A DNA stretch of 64,000 nt from NCBI GenBank assembly GCA_029204225.1, contig CM055102.1, forward strand, positions 37,692,585 through 37,756,584, read 5' to 3'. The notes beneath the pieces were generated by a model, which was given only the letters and a program-made list of their open reading frames with translations, did not search any database and was not told the DNA's origin. Within the stretch, counting starts at the first letter, position 1, and each line of letters begins with the position of its first letter. Origin of the DNA: Diphasiastrum complanatum. Taxonomy: Eukaryota; Streptophyta; Lycopodiopsida; Lycopodiales; Lycopodiaceae. Positions 34,441 to 45,325 of the stretch are shown one piece after another. The position numbers were made by a program, and so were the translations under genes.

Positions 34441-35780
34441 AACTTATTCCTTCACTTGCACTTTAGCTTTATCATCAAAAAGATCAATTGTTAATTTTAT
34501 TTGGTCATTTTGACCCATCTCATCAAAAGTAACATCTCTGGAAATCACGATCTTTTGTGCATCTGTGTCATACATCCTGTATGCCTTGGCTCTTTCATCA
34601 TATCCAAAGAAAATACACTTAACAACATTTGCATCTACCTTCTTTTGTTTTTCATCAGGTACATGAGCGTAAGCATCACAACCAAATACTCGTAAATGAG
34701 AAACATTAGGTTTCTTTCCAGTAAAAGCTTCGTAAGGTGTCTTATCCTCCACGGACTTCGTAGGATACCGATTCAAGATATGAGTAGTTGTGTTGCATGC
34801 TTCTGCCCAAAAAGCATTTGGCAAACCCTTGCTCTTAAGCATTGTCTTTCCATCTCCACAATGGATCTGTTTTTCCGTTCTGTTGTGGTGAATAGGGTGT
34901 AGTGGTTTGTCTCTTGATCCTTGATCCTTGCCAAAATTTATAAACTCTGTTAAAAAATACTCACCACCACCATCTGATCTGAGGGTCTTAACATAACAAC
35001 CTGTTTGTTTTTCAACTAGAGCCTTGAACTCTCTAAACTTGACAAAAGCATCGGATTTCTTGCTTATGAAATAAATCCAGATATGTCTACTATAGTCATC
35101 AATGAATGTGATGAAAAAGTAACAACCACTAATGGACCTAGTTTGTATTGGTCCACACAGATCACTATGAACAAGATCAAGAATGCCATTGGCTCTTTTC
35201 GCTCCATCTTTGGGAAATCTCTCTCTATGTTGTTTTCCCAAAATGCAACCCTTACAAATTTTTCCTTCAAAAGAGATATCAGGCAATCCAACAACTAGAT
35301 TACCTCTTTTAAGGATTTGCAAGCTTTGAGCACTGATATGACCAAACTTTTGATGCCAAAGATCACTTCGACTATCAACAATGCTTACCATAGTTTGAGT
35401 AAAAGATTTTGCATTCAATTTGTAGAGTCAATTCCCGTTGACTCTAGCTCCTGTAACAATCACTTTGTAGTGATTCTTGATGTCTTTGACAAGACATTTG
35501 TCACTGTCAAACTCAACCTTGAGTTGTTGATCAGCCATCGACCCAACAGATAGTAGATTGTTAGCTAAGCCTGGTACGTATTGCACATTGCTTATCTGCT
35601 TTATCTTTCCGCTGACTAACTTCACTGGTACCACTTTAACAGATAGCAATTTGTCATCAACTTGTCCAACTTCATCACCACTGTTAGTTTCCTTGAGTTT
35701 TGAAAACCACTCTTTCCTTGAAGTCATGTGCTTGGATGCACCACTATCAATGTACCAGGTATCCTTGGCTTCATCACTTA
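34441..35780 (-). pseudogene. Copia protease end and integrase
   Basis: On the minus strand the protease has DTWYIDSGASKHMTSR near 35765 and ends NVQYVPGLANNLLSVGS near 35560. The pre-integrase zinc region (DLWHQKFGHISAQSL) leads to the rve core with LVHSDLCGPI, FITFIDDYSRHIWIYF and LRSDGGGEYF. Then comes a stretch out of frame (about 34830-34925) where the usual HTPQQNGV-ER segment is scrambled by two compensating shifts. It recovers at LPNAFWAEACN, the FGCDAYAHVP box and VISRDVTFDE. A TAA near 34444 separates it from RT in the same frame. The damaged third acidic position makes integrase inactive. Confidence 0.9.
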
Positions 35781-35947
35781 TCATTAATGTTGTAATGAAC
35801 AATTTTGAACTCTGTATCATCTTCATATTGATCATCATCGTATTGATGTTGATCAGTATAATTGTCTTCATAATAATAGTCATCAAATTGATGTTGATCA
35901 GCATAATTTTTCGCTTGCCATTTGTCTTTTCTTTGTTCCATCTCCTT

Positions 35948-36790
35948 CTATTTCTTGAAGCATTCACGCTCCCAGTGGTCAGGTTTGTTGCAGTACCTAC
36001 AATTTTCAGGTTTATTTTGTCTTGAATAGCCGCGTCCTTGACCTCGGCCTTGATTCCAATTGCCTCGATTCGGACTATCATTGACTTGCTCATGAAATCG
36101 TTGAAATGATTCACGGCTTGAGTTTCCTCCTCTCGATTGATACCTTCCACGGCCAAATCTTCCACCTCGTCCTCTAACTGCAAGAGCTTGATCATAGCTC
36201 CAGTTACGATGATTCAAGTTCTCTTGACGTTTTTTCTTTTGCAAAAGCAATCCACCTAGTTCTTCATAGGTTGGAAGATTTTCTCTTGTGGCTATACTCG
36301 TCACAAACAGCTGATGTGACTCACTCAGACTATTCAATGCCAATTGCACGATCTCTTGTACTCGCTCTCCAACTACTGCTAATTGGTCACGGATCTCTTT
36401 GATATTAGTATGTGATCGGCAATAGTCGCACCATCATCCATCCACAATGTATGCAACTTCGTCTTCAGAAATAGTATTCGAGATGTATATGTCGTTTCAA
36501 ACAATGCATGTATCCCATGCTTCTTCTGGTCCCTTTATGAATCTAAAAGATAGGAGATAATTGCATCTCTAAGTGATAAGTTGATGACATTCTGGGCTTT
36601 TTGTTTTCTCCTATCAAATGTCCGCTAATCTTCTTCAATCACTGGCCTTGTCTCTTCACTTGTCAGGATCTCCCATAGTTCCTTTTTTCATTAAAATGTT
36701 CTTCAGTTTGAATTTTCAAACTGCATAGTTGTCGTCACTTTCCGATTTGCTTGACTCATTAAGGACACTTTCGCTTAGAGTTGCCATTAC
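35948..36790 (-). pseudogene. Copia gag
   Basis: The minus-strand gag opens near 36790 with MATLSESVLNES, similar to the gag at 335, passes through a damaged stretch, and is open from 36349. Visible are LNSLSESHQLFVTSIATRE, the ENLPTYEELGGLLL helix, an Arg/Gly-rich region and a CX2CX4HX4C zinc knuckle (CRYCNKPDHWEREC) near 35960-36000. Gag and protease are in different frames (offset by one), which could be a decay shift or a programmed frameshift; most plant Copia elements use a single frame. The start region is included in a tandem duplication (36604-37181). Confidence 0.85.
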
Positions 36791-37181
36791 TGGATAGATG
36801 AGTCTGGATCACAAAATCTATCACACCATAGAACTGTAAATCTTTGTTGTACACCTGATATCGGTACGACGCGCAGGTGCACGACTATTCCGTTTTCTCC
36901 TATCAAATGCCCGTTGATCTTCTTCAATCACTGGCCTTGTCTCTTCACCTGTCACGATCTCCCATAGCTCTTTTTCCATCAAAATGTTCTTCAGTTTGAA
37001 TTTTCAAACTGCATAGTTGTCGGCACCTTCCAATTTGCTTGACTCATTAAGGACACTCTCGTTTAGAGTTGTTATTATTGGATAGATGAGTCTGGATCAC
37101 AAAATTTATCACACCACAGAACTGTAAATTTTTGGTTGGACACCTTATATCGGTACGACGCGCAGGTGCACGATTGTTCGA
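36604..37181 (-). repeat. 289-base tandem duplication across gag start and leader
   Basis: Two copies, 36604-36892 and 36893-37181, differ by scattered substitutions. Each includes the first codons of gag, so the element carries a second truncated gag start. The junction motif is TTTTCTCCTATCAAATG. Confidence 0.85.
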
Positions 37182-37399
37182 GATTCTCTTTAGCTCGGGC
37201 GCGTGGATCCGATATTGGTACGGATATGCGATATCGATATGATGCGTGGATGGAAGACTGCTCTGGATTTTCTTTACCTCTGGCGTGTCGCTCCGATATT
37301 GGTACTGATATGTGATATCGGTATGATGCGCGGATGTATGACTTCTCTTGATTTTCTTTACCTCTGGCGTGTCGATCCGATATTGGTATGGACAAGATG
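37148..37399 (-). repeat. Three 84-base minisatellite units in Copia leader
   Basis: Units start at 37148, 37232 and 37316 with TATCG(G/A)TA(C/T)GA(C/T)GCG. A partial unit begins in the first copy of the 289-base duplication near 36858. The period is 28 codons, so one minus-strand frame (37047-37418) reads a repeated peptide containing YQYR and PE(V/L)K; there is no other sign that it is translated. Confidence 0.85.
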
Positions 37400-37654
37400 A
37401 AAAGTAGAGAGAATACAAGAACTTTCAGAGGGAATATTCTAGATTCTTTACTTCAGCGCGGCGGCTACGTCGCCTCCTCTTTGCAAAGATTTCGAAATGT
37501 GTGATCGCTCAAAAGGCATAGATCATTATTGTGAAAAGTATAAAGCCTCCTAACTCTGAATGGCAGTACTAGACACTGTCTAGTGTGATTTGCGGTACTC
37601 CAACAAACAAATGAGAGATTTCTTGGCAAACCTCTCACACAAATAGCACTTTCT

Positions 37655-37856
37655 ACAACAACTAGGAAGTATTGTAAAAATCTCTCCCACTCAACAGATT
37701 TTCAATCTGTCTGATACTGCCCTGGCCTTTCTGATGCCTCCGGGACTGTGCTTTTCACAACAACTAGGAAGTATTGTAAAAATCTTCTCACTCAACAGAT
37801 TTTCAATCTGTCTGATGTTGCCTTGGCCTTTCTGAAGCCTCCGAGACTGTGTCTTC
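37655..37856 (-). repeat. About 102-base tandem duplication near the 5' LTR
   Basis: Copies begin with ACAACAACTAGGAAG at 37655 and 37757 and share CTCAACAGATTTTCAATCTG. They lie in the untranslated leader of the minus-strand Copia. Confidence 0.85.
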
Positions 37857-38025
37857 ATTCCCCACTGATGATTCTGAGCTCCAAACCTGCAAAATACGCC
37901 AAAGAAGAATTTCTTCCAACCGTTTTTCTCTCCAATCTTTCACCTCCCGTGAAGGACTTTCTCACTTCGTTGTGGAGCCTGTGACAAGCTGTATCCACTG
38001 ATCAGGCACGCATAACTATATCGCT

Positions 38026-38037
38026 GCTCTGATATTA
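38026..38037 (-). other. Primer-binding site
   Basis: On the minus strand TAATATCAGAGC follows the 5' LTR directly. It differs from the initiator-Met site TGGTATCAGAGC at two positions. Confidence 0.8.
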
Positions 38038-38294
38038 TGTCAATAATTAGGTATGCAACATCAAGCATTCACCATAAGCAATCACCACAAGAAGGCGGAA
38101 GAAGAACATGAACTATCACTCTATCACACTAACTCATACAGAATGTAAAAAGTACAAATAAATCCTGAACCTCTGAGAGAAAACCTACGAGTAGACTAAT
38201 AGACTAGCCTACGGCTAATGACAGCTGGTCACAGCTGTCAACATTAATATTCCTTGTAAACAGTAACAATGAAGTTTATCATTGATTTCTAACA
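38038..38294 (-). repeat. 5' LTR
   Basis: 257-base partner of 32436-32698, followed by the AAAGG duplication. Confidence 0.95.
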
Positions 38295-38299
38295 AAAGG

Positions 38300-39566
38300 C
38301 AATTGTCCTTATATGAAGTACATCACAAAAGTGCATCTTGAAGTACAACTTCCTCTAAACAAAGAGTTGATCTTGTCATGGATAGAAAGTAGATCGGAAA
38401 ATTTCCAGTACCATTTTGAAGTCAGAGAAGTCAACAATGTGACAATGTCACCTTTGTACAATTTGGAGGAGATGCGGCCATGCTATGTCAAAATTAGCAG
38501 AAAGTAGCATGCTTCTTTTTTTTTTTGAAAAGTTTGAATTTTGGTAGTTAGAATTTGCCACTATATTTAGAGATTCTCATAGAGCGATCTTAAGTGTTGT
38601 AAAAGCCACCTTTAACAAAAATGGCATGATTGAATAAGTTTACGTTTGAAGAGGTAAGTTGGATGGAGTTTTTAACTGTAGCATTTGGAAATCTAAATTG
38701 AAGAGATTTTTTATAGAGAAAAAGCCTTGAGACATTGTCACAAGTCCAAAGCAAAGACCAGTGACCACTCAAGTGAAAGTGTGATCATTTGACGATCGGG
38801 CACAAAGGCACAAATGATAATTTTGTCAGTGAAAGACCATGTCATTATTCACAGAAGTGACATTGTGTCGATGAGGAGTGCATGGGATGCACTTCGAGCT
38901 CAATACCAAATGGTGAATTTCTCTTGTATGATTTTTTTCGAGGACAAGATTGAATAACATTTGAATGGAATAAATCGTGTAGAAATTTTCTTTTGTTTGT
39001 TGCAAAATTTTATGTTTTGCAAAATCCTAAGCAAATGACTATAGATCATTGATTATGAAACATTCAAACAACGAAACGACGCAAACAATGAGAAATGGAT
39101 TGGAAGAGAGCATTGTATTTGTATTTTGTTTTAAGTGAGTTGATCAAAGTCTCACTCGTTGGCGGCCTGCCACTCCTCTCACGAATATTTGCTAGGTTTT
39201 GCTCATTGGTAGACTTTCATGCATAGCTGGTAATGCTAACGGTATGCGAATCACAAGATAGGTTTGCATTAATCAATTAGTTAGCTACCCTGTGTCAACA
39301 TCGCTTTTGGCGGCTGAGCGTGAAAATACAAGACTTCACGATTGTTGAGTTGCCAATTGCTAGTTCAAATTGTTTGTCTTCGATTCGCCTTTTCTTTTTA
39401 GGGTGTCTTCGTCATTTGGCTGTTGGGATGAACCTCGAACACTTTACCTTCGACCTTCGCTTCGACCTTTGGGTTGTGTTCGATCTTCGAGTCGTGTTCG
39501 AGACCTTCAGTTCGGCCTTCGAGATCTTTTTATCCTTCGGGACTTCTTCGACAAGGTTGCAGGAGT
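38300..39566. other. Flanking region, no gene recognised
   Basis: A 64-codon ORF at 38313-38507 begins at the Copia insertion site and has no known motif. The rest is AT-rich and then, from 39300, richer in TTCG words. I see no repeat boundary. Confidence 0.4.
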
Positions 39567-39574
39567 TCACCATT

Positions 39575-40046
39575 TCAGACACTCGAACATTGCAACTTTT
39601 GTTTGTGTCCAATCCCAGCCCTTTTTTGTTTTGTGAAAGGTGGTTTGTCGAGCGGATTCGTGAGCATATTTGCAATCATGTCTTCGGATTTTATGTATTG
39701 GACTTGCAGCTCTCCTTTCAAGATCAGGTCTCGAATATGATGGTACTTCAAAGGTATGTGTTTTGTCTTTGAATGAAAGATAGGATCCTGAGATAGATAT
39801 ATGGCACTCTGAGAATCCATCATCATCGTGCATGGTTCTCTTTGTGGTATGCCAATTGTCTCCAACATCATTTGCAACCATACTACCTCGTTCGTCATCC
39901 TTGAAACTGCGACATTCAGTTTCGCATGAGGATTGAGCCATTAATGTTTGCTTTTTGCATATCCAGCTGATTGATGCTCTGCACGTTATCGAACACCCTC
40001 CTGTCACGGACTTCTTGTCGTCTTTGTAGCTTGCCCAGCTTGCATC
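39575..40046 (-). pseudogene. Copia RNase H fragment cut by the CACTA-like end
   Basis: The minus strand reads the RNase H of a Copia element: SDASWASYKDDKKSVTGG at the 40046 edge, then SISWICKKQTLMAQSS, and after a frameshift NEVVWLQMMLETIGI, DSQSAIYLSQDPIFHSKTK and MLTNPLDK. The residues before DASWAS are replaced by the sequence of the CACTA-like tip, so this frame marks an insertion point. No LTR is recognised to its left. The upstream RT part should lie beyond the far end of the inserted element, but I did not find it. Confidence 0.8.
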
Positions 40047-40075
40047 ACTATCACAACTAGAAAACTCTATGTTTA

Positions 40076-40432
40076 TCCACGCAGAGTATCCACGCGAGAC
40101 CCGACACTTAGTCGATTTTTTGAAATTTTGTTTGCGTGGAACATCCACGCCAAAAAAATTTTGAGCACGCCTCCGGCCAATCCACTGGTGTTTTTTTGGC
40201 ACGGCGCCAAAAAATTTATGCGCGTGGATTATCCACACGAGGATAATCCACGCAAAATTGAATTTTGAAAATTTTGACAACTGTTTGGGAGGGAAGGTTG
40301 GCAGCGTCGGAAAGCAGTTTTGGCGTGGATAATCCACGTGGATTATCCACGCAAATTTTAGTTTGTTCACCGGACCAGATCGGAAGTTAAAGATATCCAT
40401 GCGTGGATATCTTCTGCGTGGATTATCTACGC
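40076..40432. repeat. Subterminal palindrome array (GTGGATTATCCAC)
   Basis: At least five copies or half-copies of GCGTGGAT(T/A)ATCCACGC lie here, for example near 40130, 40220-40255, 40323-40352 and 40415-40432. CACTA elements carry arrays of short subterminal repeats bound by the TnpA protein; these have that position and character. Confidence 0.75.
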
Positions 40433-40479
40433 ATTTTTTTTTTGTTTTTTTGTTTTTTGCATTGATAATGATGAAATTA

Positions 40480-40645
40480 GTTAAATAAATATATTTCTAA
40501 AGTGAATTATATTATGATTAGGCTATATATATTTTTTTCTAAAGTGAATTATATTATGATGAGGTTTTTTTTTTTTTTTTTTGCATGTTTATAATGAAAT
40601 GGAATTAGTTAAATAAATATTTTTCTAAAGTGAATTATATTATGG
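40480..40645. repeat. Three copies of an AT-rich unit
   Basis: TTCTAAAGTGAATTATATTATG occurs near 40494, 40537 and 40624, with AATTAGTTAAATAAATAT before the first and third. T runs separate them. Confidence 0.8.
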
Positions 40646-41159
40646 TGTTCCTAAATGATTGGGATTTTTTATGAGGGCGGCCACCTATTTTTATAAGACA
40701 GTTGACTCGAACTACCAAGAGGATAATTATGCATGATCTAAGGCTTTGATAGCCAGGGGTTTAGGGTCTACCTTAATGGCACTCTACCTAATCTCATATT
40801 CGAGATCATTTGATATGGATTGAGAGCTCATTTTGTACATACTTCGAGAGATTATCAAGAGATGGTGATTTTGGCAAGTTTGCTCTTTAATGAGGAATTG
40901 ATGAATGAGGAATGTGATATTTTTTGTGTCTAATGAATAGATCTGAATCTGAACAAAGTATTATACTTTTCACGTGTGTAACATGATGTGAAGATCAATT
41001 ACTTCTAGTTTTATTGTGGAGTCCAAAAGCTCTTGTCAATTAGATGCAAGATAGGTTGAATTGTGTGCTAGTTTTTTATCTATTAGATATAAGTGAAACT
41101 TTTGATGCTTTTTTAAGGTTTTAGTATGCAAATGAGGTTCATAACCTTTGATTTTAACA

Positions 41160-41550
41160 TGGTATCAGAGCCCAAATGCAACTATCAAGGCTCAAATACA
41201 AGGAAGAGAGAAGCAATTACAAGTTGATGATTGTTTGATTTTTATTGCCCTTATTACTACCTTAAGTTTGATGATGTTCCTTCAAGTGTAAATGAAACTG
41301 TAACAACAAAAGAGTGATTTGATGTAATGAAAAGTGAGGTGAGTATATGATGCATTGTTTGAGATACTTGTAAAATTATTGATCCTCCATCAAAGATACA
41401 AAATGTTACTGTTTGCAAATGGGTCTTTAAGATCAAGCTTAATCAAGATGGTAGTGTGAACAATTATAAAACAAGACTAGTTGCCAAGGGGTATGCTCAA
41501 TTCGAGAGGATTGACTATGATGAAACACTTGATTTTGTCATAGTTTGTGG
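41160..41550 (+). pseudogene. Copia fragment: primer-binding site and RT start
   Basis: TGGTATCAGAGCCC at 41160-41173 is a perfect initiator-Met primer-binding site and follows TTTTAACA, a likely LTR end at 41159. The LTR start is not defined but may lie near 40646. About 200 bases later (41382-41550) a plus-strand frame reads the start of [18 protein letters not shown], a [11 protein letters not shown] variant and IDYDETL. Gag, protease and integrase are deleted, and RT ends after this box. The fragment lies between the subterminal array and the TNP2 genes, so it inserted into the CACTA-like element. Confidence 0.75.
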
Positions 41551-41806
41551 TGGTGATTTCATTAACTCACATGCTTTTAGTGATTTATTGTCTTTGCAAC
41601 ATTTGTTAAAAAATGAGAATTTTTTTGGAACATGAAGCCGTACATCTATCTTCACCGACATTATCTCCAAAAAAATGGGATTGAAGTCAAACTATGTCTA
41701 TTCTTTTCACTTACTTGACCATAAATGAGACTCTATTTTGGCTAAATAACAATCATTTGAAAGCATTGCAAAAATCAACTTCATTCAGAATTGCAATAAT
41801 CGATTT

Positions 41807-42862
41807 TTATTCAGAATTACAAGAATCAATTTCATCAGCGATAGCATCTTGCAATTCATCTCCTCTTAGATGATTTTCATCATCACTCTCACTTTCAAAA
41901 ATTATTTCATCATCATGACTATTAGAAATTTTATTCTCAACATTTATGAAAGTGGGTGCTTCAAGTATGGTTTGAAAATTTACTACATCTCTAGGTAGCT
42001 CAATCTCATAGTTAAAATGAAGGTTTTCCATTTCATTCTCGACATTTGCACCCTTAAATACTCGTCATGAACGTGGTTCAACTTGAGCTACAAACCACCA
42101 TATCTTGTTTAGTCGATCTAGTTGAAAAAACACCTACAAAAATCACTATTTTAGAACATATCGAAAACTCAAATACTGAAGTCACTTGCAATAAAATGAA
42201 AAACATTATAGCATAGCATGTGCACCTGCTCACAGTGACGAGGCAACACCAATGTGTCAAAGGACTCATGTTCAATGTTTTTGATGAATCAATCGCAAAA
42301 AATTCACTTGGATCCGATTTTACGGTTGTATCTGGCCCTCTACAAACTACCTTGAACCATTTCACATCAAATAAAATATAATGTTCACTTTCACCAAATG
42401 ACACATCATAAATATTTTGTATAGTTCCTACGTATTCTATATCTCCTGAAATGGGATTTTGATCTCGTGCACTGATTTGACTTTCTTGTTGGAAAGATGC
42501 TATTACACCACAATCGTGTGTGCGTCTTTTGTTATCAATCCTTTCAACACGAAAGTGAAAACCAAAAGCCCATATAACATTATACATTTTGCACTGCCAC
42601 ATGATAAACATGAATCTCATAAATAATCACTGTGAATGAACATGGTGTTTCAAAATGATTAAACAAATATTGTTATAAACAAGAATGTTTTAATAATAAA
42701 GTATCTAAAGAATAATACTTTCCATTCGCATTCTCTTGCAAAGTCCCATATTGCGTTTGATATTTTTTGTCCCTCTTTTGTTGCTTTTTGTAGTGTGTCA
42801 TGCATCCACTCTATAGTGCATTGCTTGGACAATGGCTCAAGATCATGTAAACTTGAGGCCAT
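41807..42862 (-). pseudogene. TNP2 C-terminal region with DUF4216-like domain
   Basis: Minus-strand exons continue the TNP2 gene. 42659-42862 holds a short linker. 42078-42620 contains a DUF4216-like domain: GDIEYVGTIQNIYDVSF, then ILFDVKWFKV and a PFI/FAI strand. 41807-42031 is an acidic tail rich in Asp/Glu/Asn. DUF4216 regularly follows DUF4218 at the C-terminus of CACTA TNP2 transposases. Intron-like AT-rich gaps separate the pieces, and I cannot define splice sites with confidence. Some frames contain stops, so the copy is probably inactive. Confidence 0.65.
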
Positions 42863-43869
42863 GTGTCTACCTCTATTCTGTCGTTAGCGCTTTCTAGACA
42901 AGGCCTTTTTTTTTTTTTTTTTTTTTCATATAGGTCTAACCATTTATCCATAACTCCACAATTAAAGAGCATGAATGTAGAAATTTTTTCTCGTTGGAAG
43001 GGTGTCAACCTATGGACCTTTCCCATCCCTTGAGGTTTTTCACTAGTTACCTCTTCGGCTTCCTCATCATGCCACAATAGTGGAGCAGATGGATGTAGTT
43101 GGTGCAAAATTTCAATAACATAAAAGAGAGATTCATGTACTAACCATCCCTCTGACATGCTACCTTCAGGCCTTGTCTTTTGACGCACAAAATCTTTTAA
43201 GACTTTCATGTACCTTTCCATAAAGAACATTTACCTAAAAAGTCACAAATGGTTAAAAATAAGTGTTTTATTTAATGAGTTCATGTATCAATTGATTTAG
43301 TTTAAATACACATGCAAAATATATAATTTATGCATTTATACCTAGTGTGCACTGGACCAGCAATAGAAACTTCTTCAACCAAGTGCACCAATAAATACAC
43401 TATGATGGAAGTCGAAAAATATCTCTCAAACCATATCCATGTCCACAATCTCCACCATATTCTCATGTCTCTTGTGAAAATCCAGCTCACGGATTTCTTT
43501 TGAACACATCCATCTGCAACATATTCAATCTATTTTATGTCTATTTGAATTTTCAATCAATAAATACTAAATAAAAAATGCACCAAGTATATGTAAATAT
43601 CTGACAATGATTGATAGTTTGTATATGGTCTCATAAATATCTTTTGACAAGCACCCACGAATTAACAATGGATAGATGAATTGAATCATCTTTAGCCAAT
43701 CATGAGATTTGAGACCTTGCAACTTTTCATCCACTGTGAATGATGACCGTAGAGAATGGGCAAAACCAGTTGGTGTTCCAATGTCATGAATAATGGAGCG
43801 CACATGGTTAAGCTCCTCCTTAGTAAATGTCCAAGTTACTTTTGAAACATGATCTTCACCATCTTTCAT
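42811..43869 (-). pseudogene. TNP2 DUF4218-like domain
   Basis: Three minus-strand pieces carry the DUF4218 signature in order. 43567-43869 reads GLKSHDWLKMIQFIYPLL and RGCLSKDIYETIYKL. 43302-43490 reads VYLLVHLVEEVSIAGPVHTR. 42811-43230 reads ERYMKVLKDFVRQKTRPEGS. In known proteins these blocks are contiguous: KSHD...LLP, then LxVHLVEE...GPVxxRWMY, then PFERYMKxLKxxVRNxxRPEGSIAEGY. An exon-intron structure or decay splits them here. A T run near 42909-42926 falls inside the last piece. The domain accompanies the transposase and its role is not established. Confidence 0.75.
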
Positions 43870-43937
43870 TCAATATAATTTTTTGGTGTTTGATTCTTTT
43901 AGATCGTGCCTTGCAGCAATGATATTTTTTTCACCAA

Positions 43938-44780
43938 TCAAGTGTTTTCAAATAGATTCACCCACATTTTTAAATATGTGCATGGGATCAAGTAGGTGAC
44001 ATGTAGTGTAAACTCCCTCTCATGTAAGGGGCGCGAAATGTCATATGCTTTTATCCCCTTCCACAAATCTTCCAACTCGTCAATAAACGGCTCAAGATAC
44101 ATATCCATGTTTTTAACCTTGCGTTGGCCAAGAATTAAAAGTGCCAACATAATGTGTCCCTTTTTTGTACTCAACCAAGGAGGAATATTATAATTTACCA
44201 AGCAAACAGGCCAAATGGACCATGTAGTTGTTCGTACACCAAAGAGGTTCTCACATTTCTTGACTCATTGGCAAAGCTTGGATACTCTTTGTTGATGTGT
44301 TTCCATGTAGGTGAATCTGAAGGTACCCTCATCATCCCATCCATAGAGGTATGGTGTCATGTTAGTCCATAAGTTGTGCAAGAGATTTACAACGAAATAA
44401 ACGTTGCAATCGTGGAATTATTGAAAAATGTCTTTGCACGGAATGATTGCCCCTAGCAAATCATCTCTATATCGAGGAGTACCATTGAGTGATTCGTACC
44501 TTCCTCGATATAAACTACAATCTTTTGGACATGCATGATATTGCTTGTAGTCCATCCCGATGTTAGACAACATCTTTCGTGCCTCATCTTTTGTCTCAGG
44601 CATGACATTCCCTTCTGGGAGAATTTTGTTTTTCAATAGTCTGTACATGACAAAAGAAGTCATTGTAAAAAAAATATCACTCGATGTCCAAATTGTAAAT
44701 TTTGTTTCAAAGCAAAAATGACAAGTAGATGAAAAAAAATTTACTCAAATAATGATGTGAGTCTTTGGTCACTCCATCTA
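43938..44780 (-). pseudogene. TNP2 transposase core (Transposase_21-like)
   Basis: The minus strand carries the conserved blocks of CACTA TNP2. They are WSDQRLTSLF near 44780-44750, then a GNVMPETKDEARKMLSNIG helix and MDYKQYHACPKDCSLYRGRY near 44560-44510. Next come SDSPTWKHINKEYPSFANES near 44320-44260, YNIPPWLSTKKGHIMLALLI near 44200-44140 and YLEPFIDELEDLWKG near 44095-44050. TNP2 (TnpD) cuts and joins element ends. Several blocks sit in different frames, and the C-terminal part of this domain before DUF4218 is disordered. I regard the gene as decayed, but introns may account for some breaks. Confidence 0.8.
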
Positions 44781-44796
44781 TATTTGGTTTGAAGAT

Positions 44797-45159
44797 TTAA
44801 TAGAAGTAGAGAAGTCGCCAAACGAGATGTCTTTGCTCCAGAATACAATGCGGTCTTTGATTCTTCTCGCAATTTCTTTTCTTCTTTAGACAAAAGTGCC
44901 TCCTCATCTTCTTCATTGTGTCTAGCTCAATATTGTTCTCGTACATATCATCCAACATGTCTCCCATGACTTCAAATTCATCATTCATTGGAAGCTCATT
45001 TTCATCGTTGGAACTTGTTTGCGAAGAAGTAGATCTAGATGAGCTAGATTCAAATGCATTACTCTCTTTATTAATGCGCTCATCAATTTTCATCATCTCT
45101 TTTAAGCCTTGACGTAGACGACGAGGTAATTGTTTTATATGCGGACCGTTGTATTGCAT
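44797..45159 (-). pseudogene. Basic-acidic linker between SET-like and TNP2 segments
   Basis: A 120-codon frame starts after a run encoding basic residues (the preceding minus-strand bases encode RNGRRRRR) and contains a Ser-rich then strongly acidic stretch (NDENELPMNDEFEVMGDMLDD). It lies directly before the WSDQRLTSLF start of TNP2, where TNP2 proteins usually have an acidic linker. No fold is visible. It may join the SET-like exon to the transposase in a single protein. Confidence 0.45.
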
Positions 45160-45325
45160 TCGTCGTCGACGTCTACCATTACGAGGATTATTGTTTCCAA
45201 CACTAAATGAGGATGAAGAATTCTATATATCAAAATAACAAGAAGTAGGTTGAAACAATGCTTGATAAACATTTCCTCCCAATACTTGATAGATCTAAAT
45301 GTTGCATATGAGTATAAATTACCTC

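Larger units (their letters stand above)
32431..38299 (-). mobile_element. Nearly complete Copia retrotransposon, minus strand, AAAGG target duplications
   Basis: The element spans 32436-38294 (5.86 kb) between perfect AAAGG duplications (32431-32435 and 38295-38299). It has short LTRs (263 and 257 bases), a primer-binding site and a polypurine tract. Gag, protease, integrase, RT and RNase H all lie in order on the minus strand. A gag-pro shift, a few stops and shifts, and tandem duplications in the gag/leader region disable it. The near-identical LTRs point to a recent insertion. Confidence 0.95.

Noticed and set aside
37047-37418. Repeat-peptide ORF as a real gene
   Set aside because: It arises from an 84-base minisatellite whose period is a multiple of three and lies in the Copia leader; no start or homology supports translation.
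39320-39772. 150-codon plus-strand ORF overlapping the RNase H fragment
   Set aside because: It is largely antisense to the Copia RNase H frame and has a composition typical of shadow frames.
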